Origin: Streptomyces rimosus
GTDB taxonomy: Bacteria; Actinomycetota; Actinomycetes; Streptomycetales; Streptomycetaceae
Length of the DNA stretch: 64,000 nt
NCBI RefSeq assembly: GCF_008704655.1
Contig: NZ_CP023688.1
Span: 4,526,001 to 4,590,000 of the forward strand
Direction: 5' to 3'
Below are positions 26,368 through 35,105 of this stretch, in pieces. A program made the translations under genes and the position numbers. Within the stretch, counting starts at the first letter, position 1; each line of letters starts with the position of its first letter. The notes beneath the pieces are model-generated. The model was not told the origin of the DNA. It saw only the letters and a program-made list of their open reading frames with translations, and searched no databases.

Positions 26368-27876
26368 CTAGTACGAGAAGGCCATCGGCCGGTCGGCGTC
26401 CGTGTGGTCGCCGCCGATCTTGGTGGGCGGGTTGAGGTCGTCGTCCGTCAGCTCCGGCGGCCCGGCCTTGACGTACTTGACCAGCAGGCGGACCTCGATG
26501 ACCGCGAGGATCGCGTACAGCAGCGTGAAGACGGTCATCGACGTGAGCACCTCGCCCTGCGAGACGCCGGGGGAGACCGCCGAGGAGGTCTTCAGGACGC
26601 CGTAGACGACCCAGGGCTGGCGGCCCATCTCGGTGAAGATCCAGCCCCAGGAGTTGGCGATGAGCGGGAAGCCGAGGGTGACGAAGGCCAGCGACCAGTA
26701 CGCCTTGCTCAGCCGTGCGCCGAGCACCTTGTTCTTGGTCAGTGCCAGGTTGGGTGGTTCCTCGTCGCCCGTCCGCAGTCCCGGCGCGAGCCAGAACTTC
26801 TTGCGGGTGAGCCAGAGCCCGGCCAGGCCGATGGCGAACGAGGCCATGCCGAAGCCGATCATCCAGCGGAAGCCCCAGTAGGCGACGGGGATGTTGGGCC
26901 GGTAGTCGCCGGGCCCGTACTTCTGCTGCTCGGACTTGTTGACGTCGTTGATGCCGGGGACCGGCGAGGAGAAGTCGTCGTGGGCGAGGAAGGACAGCAG
27001 GCCGGGGATCTCGACGGCGACCTTGTTGTGGCCCTTGTCCACGTCCCCGTAGGCGAAGACGGAGAACGGGGCGGGGGCCTCCTTGTCCCACAGGGCCTCG
27101 GCGGCGGCCATCTTCATCGGCTGCTGCCGGAACATGACCTTGCCGAGCTGGTCGCCGCTGAGCGCGGTGAGCGCGCCGGCGATCACCAGCGTGATCAGGC
27201 CGAGCCGCAGCGAGGTGCGCATCACCTTGACGTGCTTCTTGCGCATCAGGTGGTACGCGGCGATGCCGACCATGAACGCGGCGCCGGTCAGGAAGGCGGC
27301 GGTCAGCGTGTGGAAGACGACGACGAGGGTGGTGTCCTGGGTCAGCACCTTCCAGAAGTCGGTCAGCTCGGCACGGCCGGTGGCGGCGTTGTACTTGTAG
27401 CCGACCGGGTGCTGCATCCAGGAGTTGGCGGCGAGGATGAAGTACGCCGACAGGATCGTGCCGATCGAGACCATCCACATGCAGAAGCAGTGGATCTTTT
27501 TCGGCAGCTTGTCCCAGCCGAAGATCCACAGCCCGATGAAGGTGGATTCGAAGAAGAAGGCGATGAGCGCTTCGAACGCGAGCGGGGCGCCGAAGACGTC
27601 ACCGACGAACCGCGAGTAGTCGGACCAGTTCATGCCGAACTGGAACTCCTGGACGATGCCGGTGACGACACCCATCGCGATGTTGATCAGGAAGAGCTTG
27701 CCCCAGAACTTGGTGGCCTTGAGGTACTTCTCCTTGCCCGTCCGTACCCAGGCGGTCTCCAGTCCGGCCACCAGGGCGGCAAGGGAGATCGTCAGGGGGA
27801 CGAACAGGAAGTGGTAGACGGTCGTGATGCCGAATTGCCATCGCGCCAGGGTCTCTGGCGCCAACGCCAGGTCCAC
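26368..27876 (-). CDS. cydA: Cytochrome bd oxidase subunit I
   Basis: A 502-aa membrane protein. The start is GTG 27876, with AAGGAG about 10 nt upstream; the frame runs further but upstream codons cover the promoter. The N-terminal RWQFGIT...YHFLFVPLT segment holds the high-spin heme His, GRQPWVVYG is the conserved motif near the second half, and the quinol (Q) loop is of the short type usual in Gram-positives. It carries hemes b558, b595 and d and oxidises menaquinol. First gene of cydA-cydB-cydDC; a Rex operator lies 105 bp upstream of the start, so expression should rise when NADH/NAD+ is high. Confidence 0.96.
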   Translation of the reverse strand: MDLALAPETLARWQFGITTVYHFLFVPLTISLAALVAGLETAWVRTGKEKYLKATKFWGKLFLINIAMGVVTGIVQEFQFGMNWSDYSRFVGDVFGAPLAFEALIAFFFESTFIGLWIFGWDKLPKKIHCFCMWMVSIGTILSAYFILAANSWMQHPVGYKYNAATGRAELTDFWKVLTQDTTLVVVFHTLTAAFLTGAAFMVGIAAYHLMRKKHVKVMRTSLRLGLITLVIAGALTALSGDQLGKVMFRQQPMKMAAAEALWDKEAPAPFSVFAYGDVDKGHNKVAVEIPGLLSFLAHDDFSSPVPGINDVNKSEQQKYGPGDYRPNIPVAYWGFRWMIGFGMASFAIGLAGLWLTRKKFWLAPGLRTGDEEPPNLALTKNKVLGARLSKAYWSLAFVTLGFPLIANSWGWIFTEMGRQPWVVYGVLKTSSAVSPGVSQGEVLTSMTVFTLLYAILAVIEVRLLVKYVKAGPPELTDDDLNPPTKIGGDHTDADRPMAFSY

Positions 27877-27980
27877 GTCGAGTCTCTCCTTACGTCGCCG
27901 TGTGCTGACTACGGCTGCCGTGTGCTGACTACGGCCGTTTCGCCCCGTATGCCCCAATAGAAGCGGGACATAAAGGGCGC

Positions 27981-28013
27981 TTGTGAACGCGTTCACATTC
28001 ACAAGCAATTATC
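27981..28013 (-). promoter_or_regulatory. Rex operator and -10 element of cydA
   Basis: TTGTGAACGCGTTCACAT (27981-27998) matches the Rex site TTGTGAA-N4-TTCACAA at all but the last base. A GATAAT -10 hexamer reads leftward at 28008-28013, placing transcription start near 28001, so Rex would sit at about +3 to +20 and block initiation. No good -35 is visible, which suggests activator dependence. Confidence 0.75.
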
Positions 28014-28045
28014 ACCCATGGCTTGTTTCGGTTCTTGACTGGGGG

Positions 28046-28065
28046 TGCGTGACTACGGTCACGCA
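28046..28065. promoter_or_regulatory. Crp-like palindrome upstream of cydA promoter
   Basis: TGCGTGAC-TACG-GTCACGCA is a perfect 20-nt inverted repeat. It contains GTG-N6-GNCAC (28049-28062), the form described for Streptomyces Crp sites. Its centre lies about 54 bp upstream of the predicted cydA start point, a distance suited to activation. Confidence 0.5.
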
Positions 28066-28071
28066 TCAAGA

Positions 28072-28100
28072 AGGCGTGCGGGCCCCCTTCCCGCACGCCT
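28072..28100. other. Strong hairpin between cydA promoter and decayed gene
   Basis: AGGCGTGCGGG and its perfect complement with a 7-nt loop. It is followed at once by a small palindrome TCAACAAGTTGTTGA. It follows no gene stop, so it is not an ordinary terminator; it could be an insulator between divergent units or part of a leader. Confidence 0.45.
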
Positions 28101-28124
28101 CAACAAGTTGTTGAATTCGGCGCC

Positions 28125-28391
28125 ATGGACATCCGCATCCGTCTGTCATGGCAGGCCGGGCAGCTGACCGCCACCCTCGACGAGACCCCGTCCGCCACGG
28201 CTCTCGCCGCCGCCCTGCCCCTGGTCGCCACCGCCCGTACCTGGGGCGAAGAGGTCTACTTCGACCACCCATATCCAAGGGGACGGAGTCCCGCCTGGCC
28301 TCCCCCTGCAACGTACTCGGCCGCCTCGACGGCGACCCGCGCGCTGGACACGGTGCGGGACGGCGATCCCCTGCGTGTCGAACACGCGTGA
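28125..28391 (+). pseudogene. Decayed cyclophilin-like fold protein gene
   Basis: An 88-codon frame starts MDIRIRLSWQAGQLTATLDE and includes TARTWGEEVYF, as in small (about 120 aa) cyclophilin-like fold proteins of Streptomyces. After residue 50 the expected middle (about 40-45 aa) is missing. The family's late motif (ESRLASPCNVLGRLDGDPRA) is read in another frame, and the end (LDTVRDGDPLRVEHA) is back in the first frame. An internal deletion plus at least one single-base loss near 28345 explains this. It faces the cydA promoter and converges on the aminotransferase gene. The recall of family sequence is from memory. Confidence 0.6.
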
Positions 28392-28406
28392 TCGCGACCG
28401 ATCAGG

Positions 28407-29486
28407 TCACAGCTCCTTGCGGAACCGCTCGGCCGCCTGGAGGAACATGTCCATCGCCGCCGTCTCGCCGATCGTCACGCGCACACCTTCGCCCGGGAAG
28501 GGCCGTACGACCACGCCCGCCTTCTCGCACGCCGCAGCGAAGTCGAGCGTACGGTCGCCCAGCCGCAGCCAGACGAAGTTCGCGTGCGTCTCGGGAACCG
28601 TCCACCCCTGCGCGGTCAGCGCCTCGCAGACCCGGGCCCGCTCCGCGACCAGTGCGTCGACCCGCTCCATCAGCGCGCCCTCGCTGCGCAGCGACGCGAT
28701 CGCCGCCTCCTGCGCGAGCTGGCTCACGCCGAACGGCACGGCCGTCTTGCGCAGCGCCGCCGCCACCGGCTCGTGGGCCACCGCGAAGCCGATCCGCAGG
28801 CCGGCGAGCCCGTACGCCTTGGAGAAGGTCCGCAGCACGCAGACGTTGGGGCGGTCCCGGTACAGATCCAGGCCGTTCGGCACGTCCGCGTCGCGGATGA
28901 ACTCCTGGTACGCCTCGTCCAGGACGATCAGGATGTCGCTCGGCACCCGGTCGAGGAACGCCTCCAGCTCCGCCCGGCGCACGACGGTGCCGGTGGGGTT
29001 GTTGGGGTTGCAGACGAAGATCAGCCGGGTGCGGTCGGTTATCGCCGCGTACATGGCGTCCAGGTCGTGCACCTCACCGGAGGTCAGCGGGACCTGCACG
29101 GAGGTGGCTCCGGCGACCTGGGTGACGATCGGGTACGCCTCGAAGGACCGCCACGCGAAGATCACTTCGTCGCCGGGCCCGGCCGTCGACTGCACCAGCT
29201 GCTGGGCCACGCCCACCGAGCCGGTGCCCGTCGCCAGGTGCTCGACGGGCACCGAGAAGTGCTCCGACAGCTCCGCCATCAGGCTCGTACAGGCCATGTC
29301 CGGGTAACGGTTGAAGGCCCCGGCGGCGGCCACCGCGCTCTCCAGGACGCCGGGCAGCGGCGGATAGGGGTTCTCGTTCGAGGACAGCTTGTACGTGACG
29401 GGACCGCCCGTCGCCGCCGGCTTGCCGGGCTTGTAGGTGGGGATGCCGTCCAGCGCAGCGCGCAGCTTCGGGCTCTTCTCGCTCAC
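28407..29486 (-). CDS. hisC: Histidinol-phosphate/aromatic aminotransferase (HisC/Pat family)
   Basis: A 359-aa class I/II PLP aminotransferase. The start is GTG 29486, with GAGGAGG 8 nt upstream. [20 protein letters not shown] and [14 protein letters not shown] (PLP Schiff-base Lys) are characteristic. It transfers an amino group between glutamate and imidazole-acetol phosphate or aromatic 2-oxo acids. It stands outside any his operon, so it may be the second, aromatic (Pat-type) paralog found in actinobacteria rather than the dedicated histidine enzyme. No other histidine gene is in the window. Confidence 0.9.
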   Translation of the reverse strand: MSEKSPKLRAALDGIPTYKPGKPAATGGPVTYKLSSNENPYPPLPGVLESAVAAAGAFNRYPDMACTSLMAELSEHFSVPVEHLATGTGSVGVAQQLVQSTAGPGDEVIFAWRSFEAYPIVTQVAGATSVQVPLTSGEVHDLDAMYAAITDRTRLIFVCNPNNPTGTVVRRAELEAFLDRVPSDILIVLDEAYQEFIRDADVPNGLDLYRDRPNVCVLRTFSKAYGLAGLRIGFAVAHEPVAAALRKTAVPFGVSQLAQEAAIASLRSEGALMERVDALVAERARVCEALTAQGWTVPETHANFVWLRLGDRTLDFAAACEKAGVVVRPFPGEGVRVTIGETAAMDMFLQAAERFRKEL

Positions 29487-29990
29487 CGCAGGTTCCTCCT
29501 CGACCGTGCCGTCCGTCGCCAATACTGCACACCTTATGAGGATTGAGCCGCCAGGCGTAGGCCCTGTCCGATACGGAGGGGGAGATACCGGGCGTGAGGG
29601 GCGGCGGGCCGGTGACGCGGGCCGGTCCCCGGGCGGGTCGAGCGGTGGCACGAGCCGGCCGCCTCCATGATCCCGTACCGGACCCGCCGGAAGATCGTCC
29701 CGCCCTCCGGCCCGGCCTTCCGGGTCCTTGGGGAGCGCTCCTCCCTGCGTTACGCGCCGGTGGCTCGCGCCGTGGCGCGCATCCCTCGTGAAGGTGACTT
29801 GAGACCTCTTCGAGACCTGGACCAATCGGCAGGGGACTCCCGACGACGCACAACCAGGAACTGGCAGATCAGGCCAAACCCCTTCGTTTCCCAGGGCATT
29901 CGGGCCACAACGCCGTGCAGAAACGTGCCTTTCCACTCCTGTACGCACCGTCCCGCGAAAGGACCGCCCGAGCCCTACTATCGGCTCGCC
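29487..29990. other. Intergenic region between hisC-like and LacI-type genes
   Basis: A 504-bp divergent spacer with no supported gene. GAGACCT is repeated at 29801 and 29812, and TACTAT (29976-29981) lies 9 bp before the LacI-type ATG, so that gene may have almost no leader. Confidence 0.45.
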
Positions 29991-31091
29991 ATGACAGCAG
30001 CAGGGAAGCACCAGGTGAGCCGGTCTACCGGTCGCCGGCTGGGGCGGGCAGGCATCCGGGACGTGGCCGCCGCAGCCGGGGTATCCATCACGACTGTCTC
30101 CGACGCGCTCAACGGCAAGGGCCGGCTTCCGGATGCCACCCGTCGCCACGTCCGCGAGGTGGCCGACCGGTTGGGCTACCGCCCTTCCGCCGCCGCCCGC
30201 ACGCTCCGTACCGGCAAGTCAGGGCTCATCGGCCTGACCGTCACCACGTACGGGGATGAACCTTTCACCTTCACCGAATTCGCGTACTTCGCGGAAATGG
30301 CCAGAGCCGCCACCTCGGCGGCGCTCGCCCGCGGCTACGCACTCGTCATCCTGCCCGCGACCTCCCGCCACGACGTCTGGTCGAACGTCGCCCTGGACGG
30401 CACCGTCGTCATCGATCCGGCCGACGGCGATCCCGTCGTCACGGAACTCGTCCGGCACGGCATCCCCGTCGTATCCGACGGCCGCCCTGGCGGCACCCTC
30501 CCCGTGATGGGCTGGGTGGACAACGACCACGAGGCGGCCGTCCTGGGCCTCCTCGACCACCTCGCCGACGCCGGCGCCCGCCGGATCGGCCTGCTCACCG
30601 GCACCACCACCGACACCTACACCCGGCTCTCCACCACCGCGTACCTGCGCTGGTGCGAGCGGGTCGGGCAGGACCCGGTGTACGAGTCCTACCCCGCCCA
30701 CGACCCGTGCGCGGGCGCGGTGGCCGCCGACCGGCTGCTGGCCCGCCCGGACCGCCCGGACGCGGTGTACGGCCTCTTCGACCCGAACGGCACCGACCTG
30801 CTCGCGGCGGCCAGACGCTACGGGCTGCGCGTCCCCGAGGACCTGCTGCTGGTCTGCTGCAGCGAGTCCACGGTCTACGCGACGACCGAGCCGCCGATCA
30901 CCACGCTCTCCCTCAAACCGCGCCGGATCGGCACCGCCGTCGTCCAGCTCCTCATCGACGCCATCGAAGGGCTGGACAGCGGACGGCCGGTCGAGCAGGT
31001 GATACCGACGGACCTGATCGTGCGGACCTCGTCCCAGCGCAGGTCCACACGTACGACCGTCAGCCCGCCACGGGGGCCCTCCGGGGCTTGA
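29991..31091 (+). CDS. LacI family transcriptional regulator
   Basis: A 366-aa DNA-binding protein. The start is ATG 29991 without a clear ribosome-binding site; a -10-like TACTAT nine bases upstream suggests a leaderless message. The LacI helix-turn-helix and hinge are at about residues 22-78 ([21 protein letters not shown] ... [10 protein letters not shown]), then a periplasmic-binding-protein-like effector domain to residue 350. No sugar genes are adjacent, so its target is not evident; it may act elsewhere or on hisC. A hairpin follows the stop. Confidence 0.9.
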   Translation: MTAAGKHQVSRSTGRRLGRAGIRDVAAAAGVSITTVSDALNGKGRLPDATRRHVREVADRLGYRPSAAARTLRTGKSGLIGLTVTTYGDEPFTFTEFAYFAEMARAATSAALARGYALVILPATSRHDVWSNVALDGTVVIDPADGDPVVTELVRHGIPVVSDGRPGGTLPVMGWVDNDHEAAVLGLLDHLADAGARRIGLLTGTTTDTYTRLSTTAYLRWCERVGQDPVYESYPAHDPCAGAVAADRLLARPDRPDAVYGLFDPNGTDLLAAARRYGLRVPEDLLLVCCSESTVYATTEPPITTLSLKPRRIGTAVVQLLIDAIEGLDSGRPVEQVIPTDLIVRTSSQRRSTRTTVSPPRGPSGA

Positions 31092-31158
31092 CCGTCACAC
31101 GTTCGAGCGGCCGTGCGGACGCGATCACCGTGTCCGTACGGCCGGAGGTCTGTGTGCC

Positions 31159-31178
31159 GTGGGCAGAACCGTGCCCAC
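31159..31178 (+). terminator. Hairpin after LacI-type gene
   Basis: GTGGGCA-GAACCG-TGCCCAC, 7-bp arms, 67 bp after the stop. The remaining 383 bp to the metallophosphoesterase gene hold no supported gene. Confidence 0.45.
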
Positions 31179-31561
31179 CGATGACCGGTCCGGTTCCCGG
31201 CCAATGATCACCACCCCGACGCACCGGCGTACCGCCACCTGCCACGCCCCTTCGACGTACGGAAGCGGCGCGCCCACCTCGCGCCACCCCACGCGCCCCC
31301 ACCCCGCCCCACGCGCCGCTCAGGCGCGCTGCCCGGCCACTTCGCCGTGTCGTACCACCGGCCGGACACTCCGCCGACCGGGATAAAATCAGCAGGAACC
31401 CGGAGGAATCGGCAGCGAACACCGGGTGCCGAGCGATTGACCACCCCCGGGTGCGTCACAAGCCGCGAGCGGCATTCCTATGATGGGCGCACGACACCAC
31501 GGACCGCCGTCGACCAGGCAAGGTCCGCGAGGTGCACGGCGGCGCGACGGTGGAGGGGTCG

Positions 31562-32737
31562 ATGACTCAGGGGGCCAGTGTGGGACCCATGGTGCGGACC
31601 ATGCCGGCACAACCTCCGGCTCCGGCACAACCACCTGCTCCGCCGGTCCCCCCGGCGCCCGCGGTCCCCCCTCCCCCGGGGATGCCGCCGGCCGCGCTGG
31701 GCACGCCCGAAGCGCCGCACGGCATGCCGCCCGAGTACACGCCCACCGAGCGCTCCCTCCCGGTGATCGGCGCCGGCGCCCCGGCCGGGCACGGCCAGGC
31801 GACGGGCCGTACGGACCTGCCGCCCGTCACCCGTACGGACACCCTCATCGACCGCCCGACCGTCGACCTGGCGGCCGTCCCCGAGTCGGCCGCACCGGCC
31901 GAGCAGCACAAGGAGGGCGGCGGCCCCCTGTACGTCGTCGGTGACGTGCACGGCTACTACGACGAGCTGCGCGAGGCGCTCGCCGCCGAAGGACTCATCG
32001 ACGCCGACGGCCAGTGGGCCGCGGGCAACGCCCGCCTGTGGTTCCTCGGCGACTTCACCGACCGCGGCCCCGACGGCATCGGCGTCATCGACCTCGTCAT
32101 GCAGCTGTCCGCGGAGGCCGCGGCGGCCGGCGGCTACTGCAAGGCCCTGATGGGCAACCACGAGCTGCTGCTGCTGGGCGCCAAGCGGTTCGGCGACACC
32201 CCGGTGCAGTCCGGCGCCGGCACCGCGTCCTTCCAGGCCGCCTGGCTCCTCAACGGAGGCCAGAAGAGCGACATGGACCGCCTTCAGGACCACCACCTGC
32301 AGTGGATGGCCCGCCTGGACGCCGTGATGGAGGAGGACGGGCACCTGCTCGTGCACTCCGACACCACCGCGTACCTGGAGTACGGCAACTCCATCGAGGA
32401 CGTCAACGACACCGTCCACGACGTCCTCACGCGCAGCGACGCCGACGAGGTCTGGGACCTGTTCCGCAAGTTCACCAAGCGGTTCGCCTTCCGGGACGAG
32501 GAAGCGGGCCCGATGGCCGTACGCGAACTCCTCGACACCTACGGCGGCGAGCGCGTCGTGCACGGCCACAGCCCGATCCCGTACCTCCTCGGCGAGGTCG
32601 GCGGCGAGGACGACGAAGGTGAGGGCGTCGCCGTCGAAGGACCGCACGTCTACGCCGACGGACTGGCCATCGCCATGGACGGCGGGGTCACCATGGCCGG
32701 AAAACTACTGGTCGTACAACTTCCCCTGACTGGCTGA
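31562..32737 (+). CDS. Metallophosphoesterase (PPP-type) with Pro-rich N-terminus
   Basis: A 391-aa protein. The start is ATG 31562, since GGAGGGG sits 3-8 nt upstream; GTG 31532 is the longest option. Residues 1-115 are Pro/Ala-rich and probably disordered. The calcineurin-like core shows GDVHG, GDFTDRGPDG, GNHE and VVHGHSP, all expected metal and phosphate ligands of the PPP family. It should be a dinuclear-metal phosphatase, on phosphoproteins or on nucleotides such as Ap4A. A single gene; no partner is evident. Confidence 0.88.
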   Translation: MTQGASVGPMVRTMPAQPPAPAQPPAPPVPPAPAVPPPPGMPPAALGTPEAPHGMPPEYTPTERSLPVIGAGAPAGHGQATGRTDLPPVTRTDTLIDRPTVDLAAVPESAAPAEQHKEGGGPLYVVGDVHGYYDELREALAAEGLIDADGQWAAGNARLWFLGDFTDRGPDGIGVIDLVMQLSAEAAAAGGYCKALMGNHELLLLGAKRFGDTPVQSGAGTASFQAAWLLNGGQKSDMDRLQDHHLQWMARLDAVMEEDGHLLVHSDTTAYLEYGNSIEDVNDTVHDVLTRSDADEVWDLFRKFTKRFAFRDEEAGPMAVRELLDTYGGERVVHGHSPIPYLLGEVGGEDDEGEGVAVEGPHVYADGLAIAMDGGVTMAGKLLVVQLPLTG

Positions 32738-32941
32738 CCGTTATCCGGGCAGGGGTAGCGGCAGGTAGGGAAGTGGCGCAGCGGGGTCCGAGCTAGGCAG
32801 GAGCGGTCCCTATTTCCGCAAACACCCTGTCACCCCGTGCCGGAGGCGCTCTACCATCGGTCTATCCGTAGCAGGCTCTCCTCCGTTTCCGCCCACTGCC
32901 CGGCCCACGCCGGCCTGTACGGCCCTACGGAGCATCGGGGG

Positions 32942-33847
32942 ATGCACATGAACAGCGCTCCGCACCTGCTGAGCGAGGATCGCGCGGAATTCGCGCGGCT
33001 CCTCGACGAGGCGCTGCGCACCGCGGAATACCGGCCGGAAATGGTCTCCGCGGCGGGCAAGCACCTCAACACCGAGCAGTTGCGCACCATGGCGCTCAGC
33101 GCCACGTCCGCCATCGCCGCATGCGCGACGGCCGAATACCGACACTACGTACGGCTCCGCGACGAGCTGCGCGCTCCGGAACCCGCACCGGACGCCGGCG
33201 GCGTGGAAGGCCGCGAGGAGAAAGGCACAACGGCGGGCTCCACGGGGATGGACCTCGCCACCTCCGTCGGTGAGGCGGCGGAATCCGCCGGTGCCGGGCT
33301 GGCCGCGATGCTCGCGGTCCTCGCGCCGGTACTGGCGGGGATCGCCGCCCTGCTCTTCCTGATCATCGGGTACGTCCTGCGGACGATCGGGACCGACCCG
33401 GCCGCCGCCCAGCCGATGATCAGCGTGGGCTGGGTCTTCGCGGCGCTCACCGCCGCTGGCGCCCTGATCGCCATGGCGAGCCTGGTGCACGCGGCCTGGC
33501 GCAACGGCTCGACCTCCCTGCGCGCACCACGCGGGGACGGCCGGGGCGGCCGCGCCAGGGAGGTGGACGCCGCCCGGGACGCCTGGCGGCAGGCCCTCCT
33601 GGAGCGCGGCATACTGCCGTTCCTGCGCGAGGCCCTGGCCGACCCGGCGACCGTCAACGGCCGTGACACGGCCCCGTACGTACCGCGCCGCGGCGTCGAC
33701 GGCGGCGGCCGCATCCCGACCCTGGGGTACTCACGCCCCGACTTCACCAGCCCGGACGGCGGCCCACCCGCCAGTCCCCGACCCCGCTTCACCAGCCCGG
33801 ACCTCACCAGCCCCGACTACGGGGGACCGGATCACCATCCTGAATAG
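32942..33847 (+). CDS. Hypothetical protein with two transmembrane helices
   Basis: A 301-aa protein of unknown function. The start is ATG 32942 or ATG 32948, just after a GGGGG tract. An N-terminal helical domain (1-75) is followed by two membrane helices (about 120-150 and 160-185). A cytoplasmic or external tail ends in FTSPD repeats (DFTSPD, RFTSPD, LTSPD). The repeats are Pro/Asp/Ser-rich and may be phosphorylation or docking sites; this is inference. A hairpin terminator follows. Confidence 0.65.
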   Translation: MHMNSAPHLLSEDRAEFARLLDEALRTAEYRPEMVSAAGKHLNTEQLRTMALSATSAIAACATAEYRHYVRLRDELRAPEPAPDAGGVEGREEKGTTAGSTGMDLATSVGEAAESAGAGLAAMLAVLAPVLAGIAALLFLIIGYVLRTIGTDPAAAQPMISVGWVFAALTAAGALIAMASLVHAAWRNGSTSLRAPRGDGRGGRAREVDAARDAWRQALLERGILPFLREALADPATVNGRDTAPYVPRRGVDGGGRIPTLGYSRPDFTSPDGGPPASPRPRFTSPDLTSPDYGGPDHHPE

Positions 33848-33866
33848 CGCCCACTGATCAGCCCGC

Positions 33867-33893
33867 GGGGGCCCGGCCTGGTGCCAGGCCCCC
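33867..33893 (+). terminator. Hairpin terminator after membrane protein gene
   Basis: A GC-rich inverted repeat (GGCCTGG / CCAGGCC core with flanking GGGGG / CCCCC) begins 20 bp after the stop at 33847. Confidence 0.6.
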
Positions 33894-33990
33894 GTGGTGT
33901 GTGGCTGCCCGCCCCGATGGGGTGAAATGCGGTTTATCGGGGTGGGGTTGGGGGTGGGGGGACTTACGTTCGGGGTGGAGGTGATTCGTG

Positions 33991-34890
33991 ATGAGCGAAT
34001 ACGACACACCGGCGTGCCCTGAGTCCCGGCAGGACGCCATGGACGTCAGCGACTTCGTGTACGCGGCGACAGGAGCGCGCGTACGAAGGATCACGCTGCC
34101 CAATGGGGAGCACTGGTTTCCCGCAGCGGATATCTGCCGGGAACTGGGCTACACGACCACCCGAAAGGCCCTTCTGGATCACGTTCCGGAGGGGCGACGA
34201 GAGTTGCTCGAAACAGTGACTGGGAGCCATGGTCTCGGCATTCCCGCAGGTCGGGAGTGGCGGAGAGACTTGCAAATGGTAGATCTTCAAGGCTTGATCC
34301 TGTTGGTGAACGGCTGCACCAAGCCCTCGAGCCTCCCGTACAAAAAGTGGGCGTCCGAGGTCATCGTCACGATCCAGCGAGAGGGCTCGTACAGCCTGCG
34401 GAAAGCCGGGATCCCCTTGCCAGGCCCCGGCGCCCCGATGGCCTACGCCATGCCCACGGAGGTCGCCGACACCATCGTCCGCCTGGAGGAGCGCAACCTC
34501 CGCGTGGACGAGGAGTACGCCGACCTGCGGCGCCAGGAGATGCGGTTGTTCGGCCGGATCGCCGACTCGCTGGAGCGCATCGCGGACAAGCTCGATGCGG
34601 GCGCTCAAACGCCGGGCGAGCAGCCGACCTTGACAGCCGACGAACTGCTAGCCGACTGGAAGGAGCGCCAGTTGGTCGTCACCGGGGACATCTGGGCCGT
34701 AGCGGCCTATCTGGCCCCCGCGCTCGTCAACTCGGCGGTCGCGAGCTACCCGTTGCGGGTGATCGCCCAGCGGACCGGCCTCACAGAGCACCGCGTGCAC
34801 GACTCGCTGCGGATGCTACTCAAACGGGGATGCTTCCGACAGGTCGGGGTGGGGACCGACGGAGCGCCGATGTACACGTTGCGCCGCTGA
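33991..34890 (+). CDS. Bro-N domain (phage antirepressor-like) protein
   Basis: A 299-aa protein. The start is ATG 33991, 9 nt after GGAGG; GTG 33988 directly precedes it. Residues about 20-130 form a Bro-N domain (WFPAADICRELGYTTTRKALLDHV), a DNA-binding module of phage and virus antirepressors. A coiled-coil stretch (165-205) follows. The C-terminus (about 235-299) looks like a winged helix (VIAQRTGLTEHRVHDSLRMLLKRG). Codon use is less GC-biased than the neighbours. No other phage gene is nearby, so it is a domesticated or orphan gene. Streptomyces genomes often hold several such stand-alone copies. Confidence 0.82.
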   Translation: MSEYDTPACPESRQDAMDVSDFVYAATGARVRRITLPNGEHWFPAADICRELGYTTTRKALLDHVPEGRRELLETVTGSHGLGIPAGREWRRDLQMVDLQGLILLVNGCTKPSSLPYKKWASEVIVTIQREGSYSLRKAGIPLPGPGAPMAYAMPTEVADTIVRLEERNLRVDEEYADLRRQEMRLFGRIADSLERIADKLDAGAQTPGEQPTLTADELLADWKERQLVVTGDIWAVAAYLAPALVNSAVASYPLRVIAQRTGLTEHRVHDSLRMLLKRGCFRQVGVGTDGAPMYTLRR

Positions 34891-34906
34891 CCGGCCACAG
34901 GCCCGT

Positions 34907-34923
34907 CCGTCGTCGCACGACGG
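34907..34923 (+). terminator. Short hairpin after Bro-N gene
   Basis: CCGTCGT-CGC-ACGACGG, 7-bp arms, 17 bp past the stop codon. Confidence 0.4.
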
Positions 34924-34948
34924 CCAGGCTTCCGGACTCACGCCAACC

Positions 34949-34957
34949 TGTGGACAA
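34949..34957. other. DnaA-box sequence
   Basis: TGTGGACAA, the reverse complement of TTGTCCACA, the consensus DnaA box in Streptomyces. A second copy in the same orientation lies 85 bp away at 35034. Both are outside coding sequence. Confidence 0.5.
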
Positions 34958-35033
34958 CCGTGGGGCAGCTCCGACAGTCTCGCGTGATCCGTCTATGAGC
35001 CAGATGTCTCACGCAAGTTCGCAGGTCATCCCC

Positions 35034-35042
35034 TGTGGACAA
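35034..35042. other. DnaA-box sequence
   Basis: The second TGTGGACAA, identical to the copy at 34949 and also flanked by CC-TGTGGACAAC-G. It lies 64 bp upstream of the methyltransferase start. Confidence 0.5.
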
Positions 35043-35105
35043 CGGGCATGAGACTTTCGCGGGGCCCCGCCCCATCTCCGCTCGCCCCCAAGTACCCTCA
35101 CCCCC

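Noticed and set aside
26345..27529. 394-codon frame overlapping cydA
   Set aside because: Shadow of cydA in another frame; Arg/Ala/Pro-rich and lacking membrane helices.
31478..32647. 389-codon minus-strand frame opposite the metallophosphoesterase gene
   Set aside because: Exact antisense of a gene with complete catalytic motifs; composition is Val/Asp/Gly-rich without recognisable domains.
33991..34890. Prophage remnant around the Bro-N gene
   Set aside because: No integrase, structural or att-like repeats nearby; neighbours are ordinary chromosomal genes.
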